64,000 bases of DNA from Apium graveolens (lineage: Eukaryota; Streptophyta; Magnoliopsida; Apiales; Apiaceae). This document shows positions 24,604 through 36,239 of this stretch, piece by piece. Under the pieces are notes generated by a model that had not been told where the DNA came from, searched no databases, and worked only from the letters and a program-made list of their open reading frames with translations. The DNA lies in assembly GCF_009905375.1 (NCBI RefSeq), contig NC_133650.1:67759648-67823647 (forward strand). The letters run 5' to 3'. The position numbers and the translations under genes are program-made. Within the stretch, counting starts at the first letter, position 1. Each line of letters starts with the position of its first letter.

Positions 24604-26900
24604 AACCCCTTAAAAAGATTCTATCCTCAGAATCTGATCTAACTAAACAAGTGAGGATATTTGTCAAGCATATCTGACACTAACTTTTAGGTAGACTCTT
24701 CGACTCAAGGATTTATTCAAAACATTCTCACTACAGACATAAATTTCATTACTAAGGACTCGCTCTTAATGATCTAGGATTTGGATCGATTATTCCACAC
24801 AGGACAAACTTGGATGAGAGCCCGTTGGCTCCTAATCAATGGCTTAATTCAAATCAGAAACATACCGCGTTAACATTGACACATATAACATATTATATAT
24901 ATATTACAATTGCGGTGACAACACCAACTCCTAGACACCTTTACCTACATTTCTTTATATCTCGAACGGTTCAATACATTTAGGACCCTACTTGACCCTT
25001 CTATTCAAACTTAACCAATCTCTTCCAAGGTAAAATTTTGCCTATACCACGATCCTTATTCTATATATTCATATTCTTTCGATGCAAATCCGCTTTCTCT
25101 CTTTGTATACTTCGAGTTGTTTCAACTCTCTCCCGAATACACCACCACACTCTTGATGTACTAAATTAATTCAGAACTTAACAATATCTCTACTCCCACT
25201 TTCTCCCAATAGAGGGAGAACTCACGCTTATGTCCACACAACACTTCACAAAGTAGTATTCTCTTACTAACAGAATAACCATTATCATAGAAAACTCAAC
25301 CCATGTTAGGTGATTACCTCAGTTTCCTTTGAAATTCCAAAATGTATACTCTTAATATAGCTTATATTGTTTGAATTATCTTATCAGTTTTACCATTTGT
25401 CTGGGGATGACAAGTGGTACTTATATTTCACTCAATCCCCAACATTCCTGGAACTCTATCCAAAACCTCAAGTAAATCCTCGGGTTTCAATTAGTCACAA
25501 TAAGAACAGGGACTTCATGCTTTGTCACAATTTTATTCAAATACAACTCTGTTAGCTTATCCAAGGGTACCTTTCATTAATTAGGTGGAAACATGCAGAC
25601 TTCATCGACTTATCAATAATTGCCCAAAAGTTCTTCATCGTGCTTTGGTACACCCGAATGCTTCCAGGTAAATAGGACCCTAGAAGTGTGGGCTTCTCTT
25701 TATATTTTAATCTTCAGCTTAATCACATTGAAATTCATGCTCTAGCGGAAAAATCCAAACATACCTCTACTGTCCTTTTTGGGTGCAACTTTTCTTTCTA
25801 TTTAAACCATTCAATTTTTGATTCATTCTTCTTCTTAACACTTCTTGATTCCTTCCATTCCTTCTGACTGAAAAGTGATCTCATGCAATTATTCCTCATT
25901 ACCTCCAGGTACTTGAATCTTCAATTTCTAACTTCTTCCATTCTTCTGCTAATTCTTCAATGATCTTAATAATATTCAATTTCCTTTTCTACTCAAGACA
26001 TAGATCCCTGAATTGACCCTTCTTGGTGGGTAGTCACTTAAACAGCCATGGCTCATAATCAATTTTGATCAAATTCTCATACTTCCGAAGCTTGTATACA
26101 ACTGCTACTTCTCAACCTTTCGCAGACATTTCTTTAGGTGTTCAACTTTGCCTTCCTTAGCTCTTAGATGGGCGAGGATGTTATCAATAAATACAATGTG
26201 CTTTTCCAAGTACTCCTTATACACCATGTTCCTTGATTCCGTATAGACAATCGATGCACTTATTACTCCGCATAATATCACCAGAACTCGTAATGCTCAT
26301 AACTCGTCCTAATCGCAATCTTTAACATGTTCTCAGGACGTATCTTAAGTCGATCCCGTAGAATTTATAAAATCCTTGAATTAGGTCGCATAAGTAATCA
26401 ATTCTTTAGAGAGGTTACTTATTCTTATTCGTCATTTTGTTAAACTCCCGATAATCAATATGCAATCTCATAATTCCATTCCGCTTTCTTAACAACATCA
26501 CTAGTGTATCCCAGGGGTCTCTATCTCATATACTCACTTCCCTATTCAATCAGTTCCACAATTATCGCACTAATTATTTCATTCTACTGACCTCTAGAGA
26601 TTCCAGGGCATTTATTTATTACCCAAAATTCCTCCAGCTTAACTATTCTCTTCTTCGTATCTTTACAGATGGTTGATCTACCTTATATCCTTAGCTTATG
26701 ACTCATTTTCTCGCATGATTGGAAGAACTTCTTATATTGCTTCTGCATCCAGAAACTTACCTTATTATTGGCTTTTGTACACTTTACACTCCGCTCCTTT
26801 TAGAATCACTCCTTGCCATACCACAGGACAACCAACCTGATCCTCAAATCACATCAACTCTTCTAGCTTAAGGGGTGTCAAATCAACTATAACCATGTCC
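24604..26900 (-). pseudogene. Chromovirus pol remnant
   Basis: No long frame survives. Minus-strand fragments can be read: RLHIDYREFNKMTNKNK near 26410-26480 (reverse transcriptase DYREL motif), HIVFIDNILAHLRAKEGKVE near 26160-26210 (active site F-I-D-D-I-L with the second Asp changed to Asn), and integrase-like pieces near 25600-25700. Below about 25500 only weak similarity remains. Stops occur every few dozen codons. Confidence 0.65.
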
Positions 26901-27968
26901 AACTTCTAAATACTCGATCTTTTGGTCCTTTTGAGAGTACTGTCTCTAGCTGTGCTGGATGTTGGCCTTTGGGATGTAATATCTTGAATAACCGTTCTAC
27001 AACTCCTTGCAATATGCCCAATCTTTCCACAATTATGACACGTAACTCCTGGATTTTCTGGATTACATTCTGATGCATAATGACCCTTATGTCCATACCT
27101 GAAACATTGCACATTCTTTATGCACGAACCACTGTGTATCCTATGATAAACTCTGTCTCCGAAATTTCTTACTCCTACTTCGGCCAAACCGATTCTCAAA
27201 TCTCTGACTGGATTCTCCTTGGTCTTCCTTGTCCATAACACCTCCCGACTTCCTTTTTTTATCACTTTCTTCCTTAACAGTCAACCTCTGGTCACTTTCC
27301 ATTACTAGGGCGACCTGAACCATAGAGGAGTATGTCATGAGTTGCAATGCCACAACTCCTCTGCGAATTTTAGGCTTTAACCCTTGTTAGAACCTCCTTG
27401 TCTTCTAACTCTCCATACTTACATACTCAGAAACTAATCGGGCCAATTCTATAAACTTGGCCTCAAATTCCAACACACTTCTTTCACCTTGTTTCAGTTC
27501 TAGAAACTCAATTTTAATTTGACTCCGCACACAATTTGAGAAATACCTATACAAAAACTAATCAGTAATTCTAGCCCATGAAACAGGGCATTCTCCTTCT
27601 AACGCTCACGTGGATTCCCATCAATAATTTTCTTCATTCTTAAGAAAGTAACTCGCATAATCGGTTTTTTTAAGATCATCACTTACTTGCGTGAGGGTTA
27701 ATGCCTTTTCCATCTCCTTCAGCCAATTTATGGCAACAACAAGATCCAATTCGTCCTTGACCTCTGGGGGTTTAACAGACTGAAAGGATTTAAAACTGGT
27801 AGTTTGGTTTAGCTCTCACTGCTGATGTTATTGCTGTTAAATCTGTTGGATTAACTGCAACTGTTGTTGTTGTTGCTGGCGTAACAAGTCTAGAATTTCA
27901 TTTATGATTGGACCCTCCGCAAAACTACTACTATTTTCTTTAGACTGGGTAGCTTTCTTAGGTGGCAT
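26900..27968 (-). pseudogene. Chromovirus Gag with double zinc knuckle
   Basis: The ATG at 27968 starts MPPKKATQSKENSSSFAEG, with a Gln-rich stretch, then LNWLKEMEKALTLTQ-like sequence (about 27700), LMTYSSMVQVALVMESDQRL and KKRKSGG. Two knuckles follow near 27010-27110. The second, CHNCGKIGHIARSC, is a complete CX2CX4HX4C. In the first, CFRYGHKGHYASEC, the second Cys is Tyr. Stops and frameshifts separate the pieces. Gag would package element RNA. Confidence 0.75.
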
Positions 27969-27969
27969 C

Positions 27970-29498
27970 TTCCTGGGATATATAAATGAGTTTTATTCAA
28001 AACATAACAAAATGTTTGGCAGAAGGTATCACCGTTTAAATAGTGCACCTATATCAGGAAAATGTTGCCCAATCACAGTACCCAAGTCCTTAATATCGGG
28101 GTCCATTTATAAAAGAAATCTAGATTAATAGCACTAGCAATCACAGCAACAATGACAGTAGCAGAATCAACAACAGTTCAGGAAGACTAAAATACTGAAC
28201 ACCATAGCATAGATCCTTAATACCATAGCAACTGACCACTTCCCGTCACTACTCTATTACCACATTAACACCAATCTGGTATACAATGAAACTTGGCCGG
28301 CTATAACAGCCACCAATTACACAGAGCCCACTAGTAATTCAAGTCATGCTTAAGGAATGCTAGACTCCTCTAGGCACCATGGTCCAAATTTCAACCAACC
28401 CTTCCTCTAAGGATGATTTCTTATCACCCTCAAGTGATTCAACCATCACCGAGTTACCTTTCCCGAGGCTATAACTCCATCCTTAGATCCTGAACTCTCA
28501 CGGTTACCATTATTCATAAATAACACCCTGATATAAGGCTTTCCTTCTTCTTGACAGTTACTCTGACTTGCTTTCAATAACAAGAACTACCCAATCGCAA
28601 AAATTCATTGTCATAGAATATCAAAGGAAATTTCAAACTCAAAGGAATCAAATAAGAAGAAATTATGAAGAAGATGTAGGTATGACTAAGAGCAACCATA
28701 TAAGTACATAAGATGTCCAGTCTTAGTACCACACAGTTTACAATACATAACTTCGGTGGCATCCCACCAGACCCTTTTGCCACATAGACAAACGGTCAAC
28801 TCATATGCATTGTTTGCCCCAATCACCCAATAGAGTCATCAAGGAAGGAAACAATGTTTAAATAGAAAATTCACAAATAAGGAAGGAGAAAATCTGATTT
28901 ATAATAGGATCAACAGAATCCTAAGTTGCTTACTTCGAGTTCTCAACTTCCTTATAGGAAAAATAAGCAACTTATGGAATAGGAAACAATTATTCTGAAA
29001 ATAAAATACATTTCAAGAAAGAAATATAAGGGTTCAAAGATACCGACTCCCGTTCTGGTCCACATTCACTATAAACTTGGTCGTCATAGCAGCCACTGAC
29101 TACCATCATACTATCCGAACTCACCGAGGTCACACACTCGGTCCGACAATATCACTTGACATAGGAAATGCAATATTTAGAAATAACATTGGTGTCTCTT
29201 TAGATGGCACATCCAGGGTCCACTCAAAAGCTGAGTTCTCGCAATCAGACTTGGATTCTCGAAAGGGAAACTAGAAGTCTCTATCAGACATTACTAGTAA
29301 TACGTATACGAAGGAAACGTACCCTATGTTAGGACAGTTCCAGTCAATCCTTGATAAGCGTCAGGGTTACGTCTCCGAAACCCTTGACTAAACTTATAGA
29401 CTCGCTCCTATGATTAAATTGCTGACTCACATCTACACATGAACCTTCTTGCACTCCTTTAACTTTACTCCTAACCTAAATCAGGGACTCAAACCTGT
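27970..29498 (-). other. Chromovirus 5' leader, non-coding
   Basis: The stretch between the PBS and the gag ATG holds only short unrelated ORFs on both strands. No domain or repeat was recognised. Long untranslated leaders are normal for this group. Confidence 0.55.
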
Positions 29499-29511
29499 GG
29501 CTCTGATACCA
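29499..29511 (-). other. Chromovirus primer-binding site
   Basis: The minus strand reads TGGTATCAGAGCC two bases after the 5' LTR terminus (GTCACA), matching the 3' end of initiator tRNA-Met. Confidence 0.88.
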
Positions 29512-29513
29512 AC

Positions 29514-32500
29514 TGTGACGGCCTCAACCCCGGGGTCAGGAGTTGATGTCATCAATAACAGTAATAACAATCATAATTCAGTCCAACTCATTAATAATAC
29601 ATAACTACAACCCCTTTACCAAGACCTTTTCCAGGTTTAAGTATGACTTAGGTTACCCAACTAACACAACTCAAACTTACAACAATCATCTCGACGCAGC
29701 TAATTTAACACAGCAACTCAACAGACCACCCTTGGTCCAGCATAACCATCTTAGAGGAGTTTGACACGAAGGGAACTGGAACTCTGCCCTGACTATCACG
29801 GAAGAATCTCCTAGGCATCTGCAATACATGTATAAAACATTCTGCAAGGGTGAGCAATTGCTTACTCAGCAGTACCGCTTTATGAATAACAGATAAAATA
29901 ATTTATGATAAAACGATTATCGGTACAGAATTTATAATTTGCTGCACATCAAGTAAAAACATACGTAAACTGGATATTCAAAACTAGCATGCTCTGTAAA
30001 ACAATATCATCAGTAGTGTGTTGTGTATAAATACCGGAGTTTAATCTTAGCATGCTATCTTTATTTCTAAATCCACTATATAACTTACTTGTTCTGTTAC
30101 GAGAATCACAAAGCCAAATCAGATACTTACGGATATGTGAAGACAGCTGATCAGGCTATCAACACTGGACGGCTCTCACTGCCATCCTATATACCTGTTC
30201 CGGAACTCAGAGACTAGCTAGGTCTCTGACCTGCTGGACTAATCGGTTATATAGTGCGCGCAACCGAATTAGCCTCTTACGCCACCTCAATAGGCCTACT
30301 CTGGCCCCAATGTATCCCATATCTGACCGTTTTATCCATTTCGTAAATCATTTCATTCGAGATAGGTACCTTTCGAAGTTACTTTTCCCCCAAAACAATT
30401 TGAAAACAGTGATTTATAACTACGGGGATACGTAACTTAAAATGTTTCTGTTCCATTATAAAAATAAAGCATTCAGTTATTCATACGTAACGAACCATAA
30501 AAAGAATGGTCAGGGGTACTTGCCTTGCAAAACTTTACGACTATCAGTGACTGATTTTGATAGACTTGAACGTTCGGACTCTCAGGGAAAATGACTGTCT
30601 CACTAGAAGACATCCCTGCTTCGCAGCAATCTATCTCTAGATAGTATCCAAGACTCTCAGGGTTCTTCGCTTGGAAACCTCGAGGCACTTGTCAACTGAT
30701 CACTAGATTATCTTAGTTCAATATCAATTCTTGAGTTCTTCGACTAGAACCTACAGAGCCGAAATACCTTACATTAGACGTCTAGGTATGCTTGACATAT
30801 CCTCAATAACATATCTACCCATTCGATATCAATTCCCGACTCGTAATATACATAGCCTTATAGTACATGAAACAACTAGGGTCCACATACTCAAAATGTG
30901 GTTTGGCATTTACTTTTGTAAAATACATATAAGCATCATTTTAGTAAATCAGGGTCATCGAATATTTTGCAAAATATTTCATAACACGTAATTATGACTC
31001 ATACAATATTTATAATTAGGTAGTTATGCGTTCGATTAGTATTCCCGATAATATATAGGACACGTTCCCGCAATTTTCGAAGTCCATTTCTCGAAAATTG
31101 GACAGTATCTCCTCTGTTTATCGAACTACCCGTCGAAACACAACGACGTCAAACCAACAACAATCATAATCCAACAAATCACACAATCCAAATTTCACAA
31201 TTTCCCAATCACCGCTTTAACCCAACTAATTCTTATCATTATACGTATTTTATATTTTCAATTCATATTTTATTTATTTTAAAATATTAGGACTCAGAAT
31301 AATTCATCATGGTCCACCGTCAGCTCACTGATGTTCATTGCTGACGGCGGCAAAATTCGCGGGTACCCGATGAATTCGGGTTTCCGACGCGAACCTCACC
31401 GATTATTTATTATAACCTTCGAAATATGATCCAAATAATTACGGGAATTTATTCAAAATATAATACCAAATAATTCGAGTAAATACCTTAAATATTTACT
31501 ACAAATTATAGAAATTGATCGAATAAATCACCAAATAACCATTCGAATTCCATTACTTTAATTCATAAAAAAAATCAGAAATAATAAAGAATCAATCATC
31601 ACGAACAGCACACGCTCTCGCGTGTAACACAACACAGGAACAAGCAGCCGGAAACGCTGCACCCGGCCGGAAAATCGACCAGAGAAAAAGAACCACAAAA
31701 TGCACACAGACCACCAGCACACACACAAGGACAGGTATATACGTATAAACTATACACGCACCCATCAACAACCACCAAGCCCAAAAGAATTCAGGCGGCG
31801 GCTTACCGGAAAGCATGGCAGCGGCCGGAAAAAGAACAGGGCGGCACAACAATACAGTTGCCAGAAATAAACATTCCAGGAAGCAATCGCCGAACAACAG
31901 GGAAGAGGAGCAGAGAGGATCGATAGAGAAAGGAGACAGGGGAGGGGGTGAACACAATTGTGTTTATCTCCTCTCTAATTTTTTTTATGAACTCACAGCA
32001 AATCACAGTATTACACGAAGCCAACACTCCTGGAAAATTTGACACGTATCAACATAAATAACATGTACCCCCTGTGTAGCTCGGTTCCGCCCCATTTTTA
32101 TTTTTTTAACGATACAGCTCGAGGGTAAATAAAATTCGAAAATTATCAACATAATCTTGAAACATTATAAATATCCCGAAGTAAGTAAAAACGTAATTTT
32201 TATAATTTTAAAACAATTTCTGAAACGCAATTTATACCCATTTTTAGCAATTAAACGAATCAATGCACGGGTGAAATAAATCCCAAAATTTTCCAAAATA
32301 ATTTTAAAATTCTCGAAATATTCCAAACTTGAATAAATATGAGTTTCATAATTTTTAAAGAATTCTGGAATTAAATACAGATTTTACGAATAAACACAAT
32401 CAGAAAATCACTCAGGGCTAAATAATTAATGAAATATTAATTTCTGAATTTTATAAAATCCCAAAAATAAATATTGAGACTATAAAGTCATAAAAACAAT

Positions 32501-32736
32501 TTTAGAGGGAATCCACATATTCACACAAATAAACTTGTATTAAATCCACTTTTAAATGTAAAACAATTCAATACAAGTCCATAATTAATTACACGAACCA
32601 CCCTGGACACCATAATTCACTCACATAGATAAAAGTAAAACAACACATAGCTAACAGAAGCTATACACATATATTATTCATTTAATAATTCCATAATTAC
32701 TCTTTAATTAAATATAAACGTATACGAGTCGTTACA
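29514..32736 (-). mobile_element. Chromovirus 5' LTR
   Basis: 3223 bp, starts TGTGACGGCC and ends AGTCGTTACA. It is the direct-repeat partner of 21297-24590, and the PBS directly adjoins it on the minus strand. Confidence 0.9.
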
Positions 32737-32741
32737 CTAGG

Positions 32742-32860
32742 ACCCCTCTCAGGGTTCTGGGCTGGATCCGGGTAGGCAGGTGATCCAGGTCATGGCTGGA
32801 CCCGGGTAGGCAGGTGATCCAGGTCATGGGTTCTAGCTAGATTGTTTATATCCTATCACA
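32742..32860 (-). mobile_element. Tat-Gypsy LTR, outer end, with 34-bp tandem repeat
   Basis: After the chromovirus duplication the Tat LTR resumes. It holds two copies of a 34-bp unit (32760-32793 and 32794-32827) that differ at one base. The proposed LTR terminus is TATCACA at 32854-32860 (minus strand TGTGATAGG), because the NB-ARC coding sequence begins immediately beyond it. The matching duplication (TATAA expected) would lie outside the window. Confidence 0.6.
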
Positions 32861-33764
32861 TATAATTGTGGATCGATTCCAGAGGATTATTCAAATTTTC
32901 CCTTTTTAAGTTGACCAAGTGCATCCGTCCATGAACTGTGAATTGTAATGATTTACCAACTGCACGGATGAGAAGTGATAAACCCGCACATTTTCGTTAC
33001 ATACTTTGACTTTTTTCATAAAAAGATTCATCCTGTAGAAAGTCAATTTGACAAGCACCAACACTATTCCTGAACAAATCCCATGCCTCATCAACTATTA
33101 GGGTTGTAATCTTAATAGAATGCTTGCATTGTTAGGAAAGCATAAAATTTCCTCTTGAGAAGTTATGAGGATCTTAAAGCCCTTTAAAGAGCTACCTTCA
33201 CCTAATGATTTTCCAATAATATCTAATGGAATTTCTATCCATACATTGTCATATGAATGTGATCCTGCCTTATTCATCAAACTACTTTTCAGTTGATTAG
33301 GTCTAACCTTCTCATCATCATTTGATTCAAAGTGGCAGCCTAGATGGCCTGCAATCCGGTTTTATAATTTTATTATGTCCAACTTTTCACTGCCACATCT
33401 GCTCGCAATACATTGTCATAGATCTTCTACTTCTTGGCTTCTTTCCACATTTGTTCCATTATTCAAGCTTTGCTAACTCCTGGAATTCGGTAGATGCCAA
33501 GAACCACATGACTAACTTCAGTTACTAGGGCTTCCCAGAGATTCCCATAAGCATCTCTACTTGATTGGAAGTTTTGGAACACACTATGAGTATGTGGCAC
33601 TTTCTTTGATTTCTTCCACCTCTTTGCTTTCTACCACTTAAGTACGTAATCTTCGAGTGTCTTACCATCAGCTCTTTCCGCAACAGTTTTTTTAACACCT
33701 TGGCCTCCTAAATGTTAATGTTCTCCATTTAAGAATTGAGAACAATGACAAGATCCTTGTAACA
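32861..33764 (-). pseudogene. NB-ARC (NBS-LRR type) resistance gene fragment
   Basis: Minus-strand reading across several frames gives, in order: a linker (ERADGKTLEDYVLKW), a block before the P-loop (SSRDAYGNLWEALVTE), a damaged P-loop (GIYRIPGVSKA in place of G-x-P/G-GVGKT), EQMWKEAKK, VLRADVAVKSW, then VWIEIPLDIIGKSLGEGSSL, KGFKILITSQEEIL (kinase-3 / RNBS-B), VDEAWDLFRNSVGA, and the GLPL region as CAGLSLLIRAVG, then DALGQLKKGKFE. Such proteins are intracellular immune receptors. Frameshifts and stops make it a pseudogene. The LRR end is cut off by the Tat element at 32860 and the N-terminal side by the Copia at 33765. Closest in style to the At4g27190 group, from memory. Confidence 0.82.
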
Positions 33765-33835
33765 TGTTAAATATATGATCCTATTAGGGCCTTCCTCTAA
33801 CACCTTAAGGCTTTAAATAAGCTGGTTACTCAACA
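33765..33835 (+). mobile_element. 71-bp LTR, left copy
   Basis: Starts TGTTAAATATATG and ends GGTTACTCAACA, directly followed by the tRNA-Met-type PBS. Very short for an LTR of a coding Copia; comparable lengths are usual in TRIM elements. Confidence 0.8.
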
Positions 33836-33902
33836 TGGTATCAGAGCTTGAGTGCTAAAGAGATATTCATTCTTTTTAAAGATTTGTGTTCTCTGAGCTT
33901 TC

Positions 33903-36239
33903 ATGGCGGCCAGGGTTACTTATCAAGATATGATGACACCATTATTTCTTCATCCTTCAGACAATGCCAACTCTATTCAAGTCGATAAGCTTCAAGGCTC
34001 ATCTGATTATCGAGCATGGCGGCGTTCGATGGAGATCAATCTTTCTTCCAAAAGGAAGCTCGATTTCGTCACAGGTACGGTTACGATCCCTACTAATGAT
34101 GATGCTAAGGCAGAGATGTGGGAAACTTGTGATAATATGGTGATAGCTTGGCTCACCAGCAATGTTTCACCCACTATTAAAAAATCAATCATGTATATGT
34201 CTAGTGCTAAGGACATCTGGACACATCTTGAAAAGCGATTCTCGCTCACTAATGGTAGTAGAAAGTATAAGTTGTGTCGTGATTTGTATGCCTTGAAACA
34301 AAATAGCTCTTCTATTACTGAATATTACACCTCCATGAAGACTGTTTGGGAAGAGTTGGATACTTTAAATGTTCTACCTGTGGTTGTTACTCCTGCTGCT
34401 GATGTGGTTAAGTTGTTGGAAGCTATTGAACTTCAAAAGGAGGAGATGCGTCTATTTCAGTTCTTAAATGGGCTTGATGACCAATACAATGCTCAACGCA
34501 GTCAACTATTGCTCAACACTCCTTTACCCTCTGTAGAAATTGCTTGTTCTGCTTTAGAACAAGAGGAAGCACAAAGAAATCTACTGGGTTTAAATAAAGA
34601 AGGGGGTGAGATAATGGCTATGAACAACATAAGAGTTAATCCTGATAGAAATGCAGTATGCACAACTTGTGGAGTAAAAGGCCATGTTTCAGAAAGATGT
34701 TGGCAGAATATTGGTTATCCAAGGTGGCACCCAAAACATGGCTCAAACAAAGTAAGCTCTCCTGGCAAGAAAATGCAACCAACAAAGTGGAACAACACTC
34801 AAAAGGGAAATAATGGACCTAAGTTTGCAGCAACAGCTCAGTCTGAGGAGTCATCAGGATTCACACAACAACAGTTGGAACAATTGGCTAAGCTTGTGCC
34901 TCAACTTGCCGTGAGTCAATCAAGCTACTCTGACACGGACAAAGAGATTGATTATCATTTCTCAGGAATGTTGTCTTGTTTCAGTGCTAAAACAAATGGA
35001 AGTGGATCTGAATGGATAGTCGATTCGGGGGCAACAGATCATCTGACAGGAGATTTGAAACTTCTCACAGATGCTAAGGTTTTGACTGGACAAAAGAGTA
35101 TAAATCTGCCTACCGGGTTTGGTACAAAAATCTCTCATACAGGTCAGGTGCACTTGGCCTCTCATTTATGCTTGCAAAATGTTCTCTATGTACCTCCATT
35201 TAAACATAATTTAGTCTTTGTGCAAAGACTTATCAAGGACAATAATTGTGAGGTTCAGTTCTTTACTGATCATTGTGTTATTGCTGACAAGCATACTAAA
35301 AAGGTGCATGCTATTGGTACTATTCGAAATGGTTTATATTATGTTGATTCTACTATACTTGTGAATCCTACATGCCTAGTTGTGCAGAGTAAAGCTAATT
35401 GTGATATTGATGGTGACATTGCTTTATGGCATCATAGACTTGGGCATACATCTCTTAGTAATCTAAAGCACATCCCAGACTTTCCTAAACACAAAAATAA
35501 ACCTACACCTATCTGTGTTTCTTACCCAATGTCAAAGCTGACCAAACAACCCTTTCATGTAAGTACCTCACATGTTAAAGTGCCTTTTGAACTTCTTCAC
35601 ATGGACATCTGGGGTCCCTATAAAAAACCTTACAAAGCCAAATATAGATTCTTCTTAACACTGGTTGATGATTTTTCAAGGTATACATGGGTTTATCTGC
35701 TGGAAACTAAGTCTGAAGCTCTTACAAAGTTGGAGAACTTCTTGAAGTATGTGTCAACGAAATTCAACACTTCTATTCAAACTGTAAGGTCAGATAATGC
35801 CTTGGAGTTCACATCTACAGCATGTCAAAAGTTCTTCAATGACAAAGGCATTATTCACCAGACATCTTGCACATATACACCCCAGCAAAATGCCAGAGCT
35901 GAGCGCAAACACCGTCATATACTGGAAGTGTCACGGGCCTTGAGGTTTCACGCTGGAGCACCACTAGAGTGGTGGGGAGCTTGTGTTCTTACAGCTGTGC
36001 ATTTAATCAACAAAGTACCCACTCCTATTCTGCAAAATAAAACACCTTATGAGAAGTTATACGACACTCTTCCTGAATATGACAACCTTCGAACCTTTGG
36101 GTGTCTTGCCTTTGCTTACAATCATACTGCAGCAGACAAGTTTGATCAGCGGGGAGTTCCTTGTGTCTTTATTGGGTATCCACCTCATCAAAAGGGATAC
36201 AAACTGCTGGATCTTGCTACTAAAAAGGAATTCGTTTAG
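33903..36239 (+). CDS. Copia Gag-protease-integrase polyprotein
   Basis: An open 778-codon frame. Residues 1-230 are Gag (KLQGSSDYRAWRRSMEINLS, IWTHLEKRFSLTNGSRKYKL). The zinc knuckle CTTCGVKGHVSERC is at 253-266, and the protease motif WIVDSGATDH at 371-380. A pre-integrase segment (LWHHRLGHTSLSNLKHI) follows, then integrase with Asp in LLHMDIWGPY, Asp in VRSDNALEF and Glu in ARAERKHRH. In the zinc finger the usual second Cys of C-x-x-C is Tyr (CVSYPMSK). The frame ends KKEFV and the conserved continuation VFHESIF follows immediately in another frame, so a small deletion caused a frameshift. Otherwise intact, so the copy is relatively young. Confidence 0.92.
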   Translation: MAARVTYQDMMTPLFLHPSDNANSIQVDKLQGSSDYRAWRRSMEINLSSKRKLDFVTGTVTIPTNDDAKAEMWETCDNMVIAWLTSNVSPTIKKSIMYMSSAKDIWTHLEKRFSLTNGSRKYKLCRDLYALKQNSSSITEYYTSMKTVWEELDTLNVLPVVVTPAADVVKLLEAIELQKEEMRLFQFLNGLDDQYNAQRSQLLLNTPLPSVEIACSALEQEEAQRNLLGLNKEGGEIMAMNNIRVNPDRNAVCTTCGVKGHVSERCWQNIGYPRWHPKHGSNKVSSPGKKMQPTKWNNTQKGNNGPKFAATAQSEESSGFTQQQLEQLAKLVPQLAVSQSSYSDTDKEIDYHFSGMLSCFSAKTNGSGSEWIVDSGATDHLTGDLKLLTDAKVLTGQKSINLPTGFGTKISHTGQVHLASHLCLQNVLYVPPFKHNLVFVQRLIKDNNCEVQFFTDHCVIADKHTKKVHAIGTIRNGLYYVDSTILVNPTCLVVQSKANCDIDGDIALWHHRLGHTSLSNLKHIPDFPKHKNKPTPICVSYPMSKLTKQPFHVSTSHVKVPFELLHMDIWGPYKKPYKAKYRFFLTLVDDFSRYTWVYLLETKSEALTKLENFLKYVSTKFNTSIQTVRSDNALEFTSTACQKFFNDKGIIHQTSCTYTPQQNARAERKHRHILEVSRALRFHAGAPLEWWGACVLTAVHLINKVPTPILQNKTPYEKLYDTLPEYDNLRTFGCLAFAYNHTAADKFDQRGVPCVFIGYPPHQKGYKLLDLATKKEFV

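Larger units (their letters stand above)
21297..32736 (-). mobile_element. Chromovirus-type Ty3/Gypsy retrotransposon with both LTRs
   Basis: Two long direct repeats (21297-24590 and 29514-32736) with TGTGA...GTTACA termini enclose a 4.9-kb internal region. On the minus strand a tRNA-Met-type PBS follows the upper LTR and a purine tract precedes the lower LTR. Flanks CTGGG (21292-21296) and CTAGG (32737-32741) are a 5-bp target duplication with one change. Gag and pol are recognisable but full of stops. A hand comparison of the first ~150 bp of the LTRs shows about seven differences, so the insertion is old. Long LTRs and the Gag style suggest the Tekay/Del branch; I did not find a chromodomain. 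Confidence 0.9.
1950..32860 (-). mobile_element. Tat-lineage Ty3/Gypsy retrotransposon, host of nested insertions
   Basis: On the minus strand the order is LTR (pieces at about 10080-10645, 21256-21296 and 32742-32860), gag, protease, reverse transcriptase, RNase H, a second RNase H, integrase. The second RNase H is the hallmark of the Tat lineage. Its 3' end is cut by a Copia element at 1949; it is also split by a solo LTR (5919-7403), a CACTA transposon (10649-21252) and a chromovirus (21297-32736). All coding parts carry stops or frameshifts, so the element is inactive. The right boundary is set where a recognisable NB-ARC gene resumes. The boundary between leader and LTR near 10.0 kb and the PBS were not resolved. 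Confidence 0.75.
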
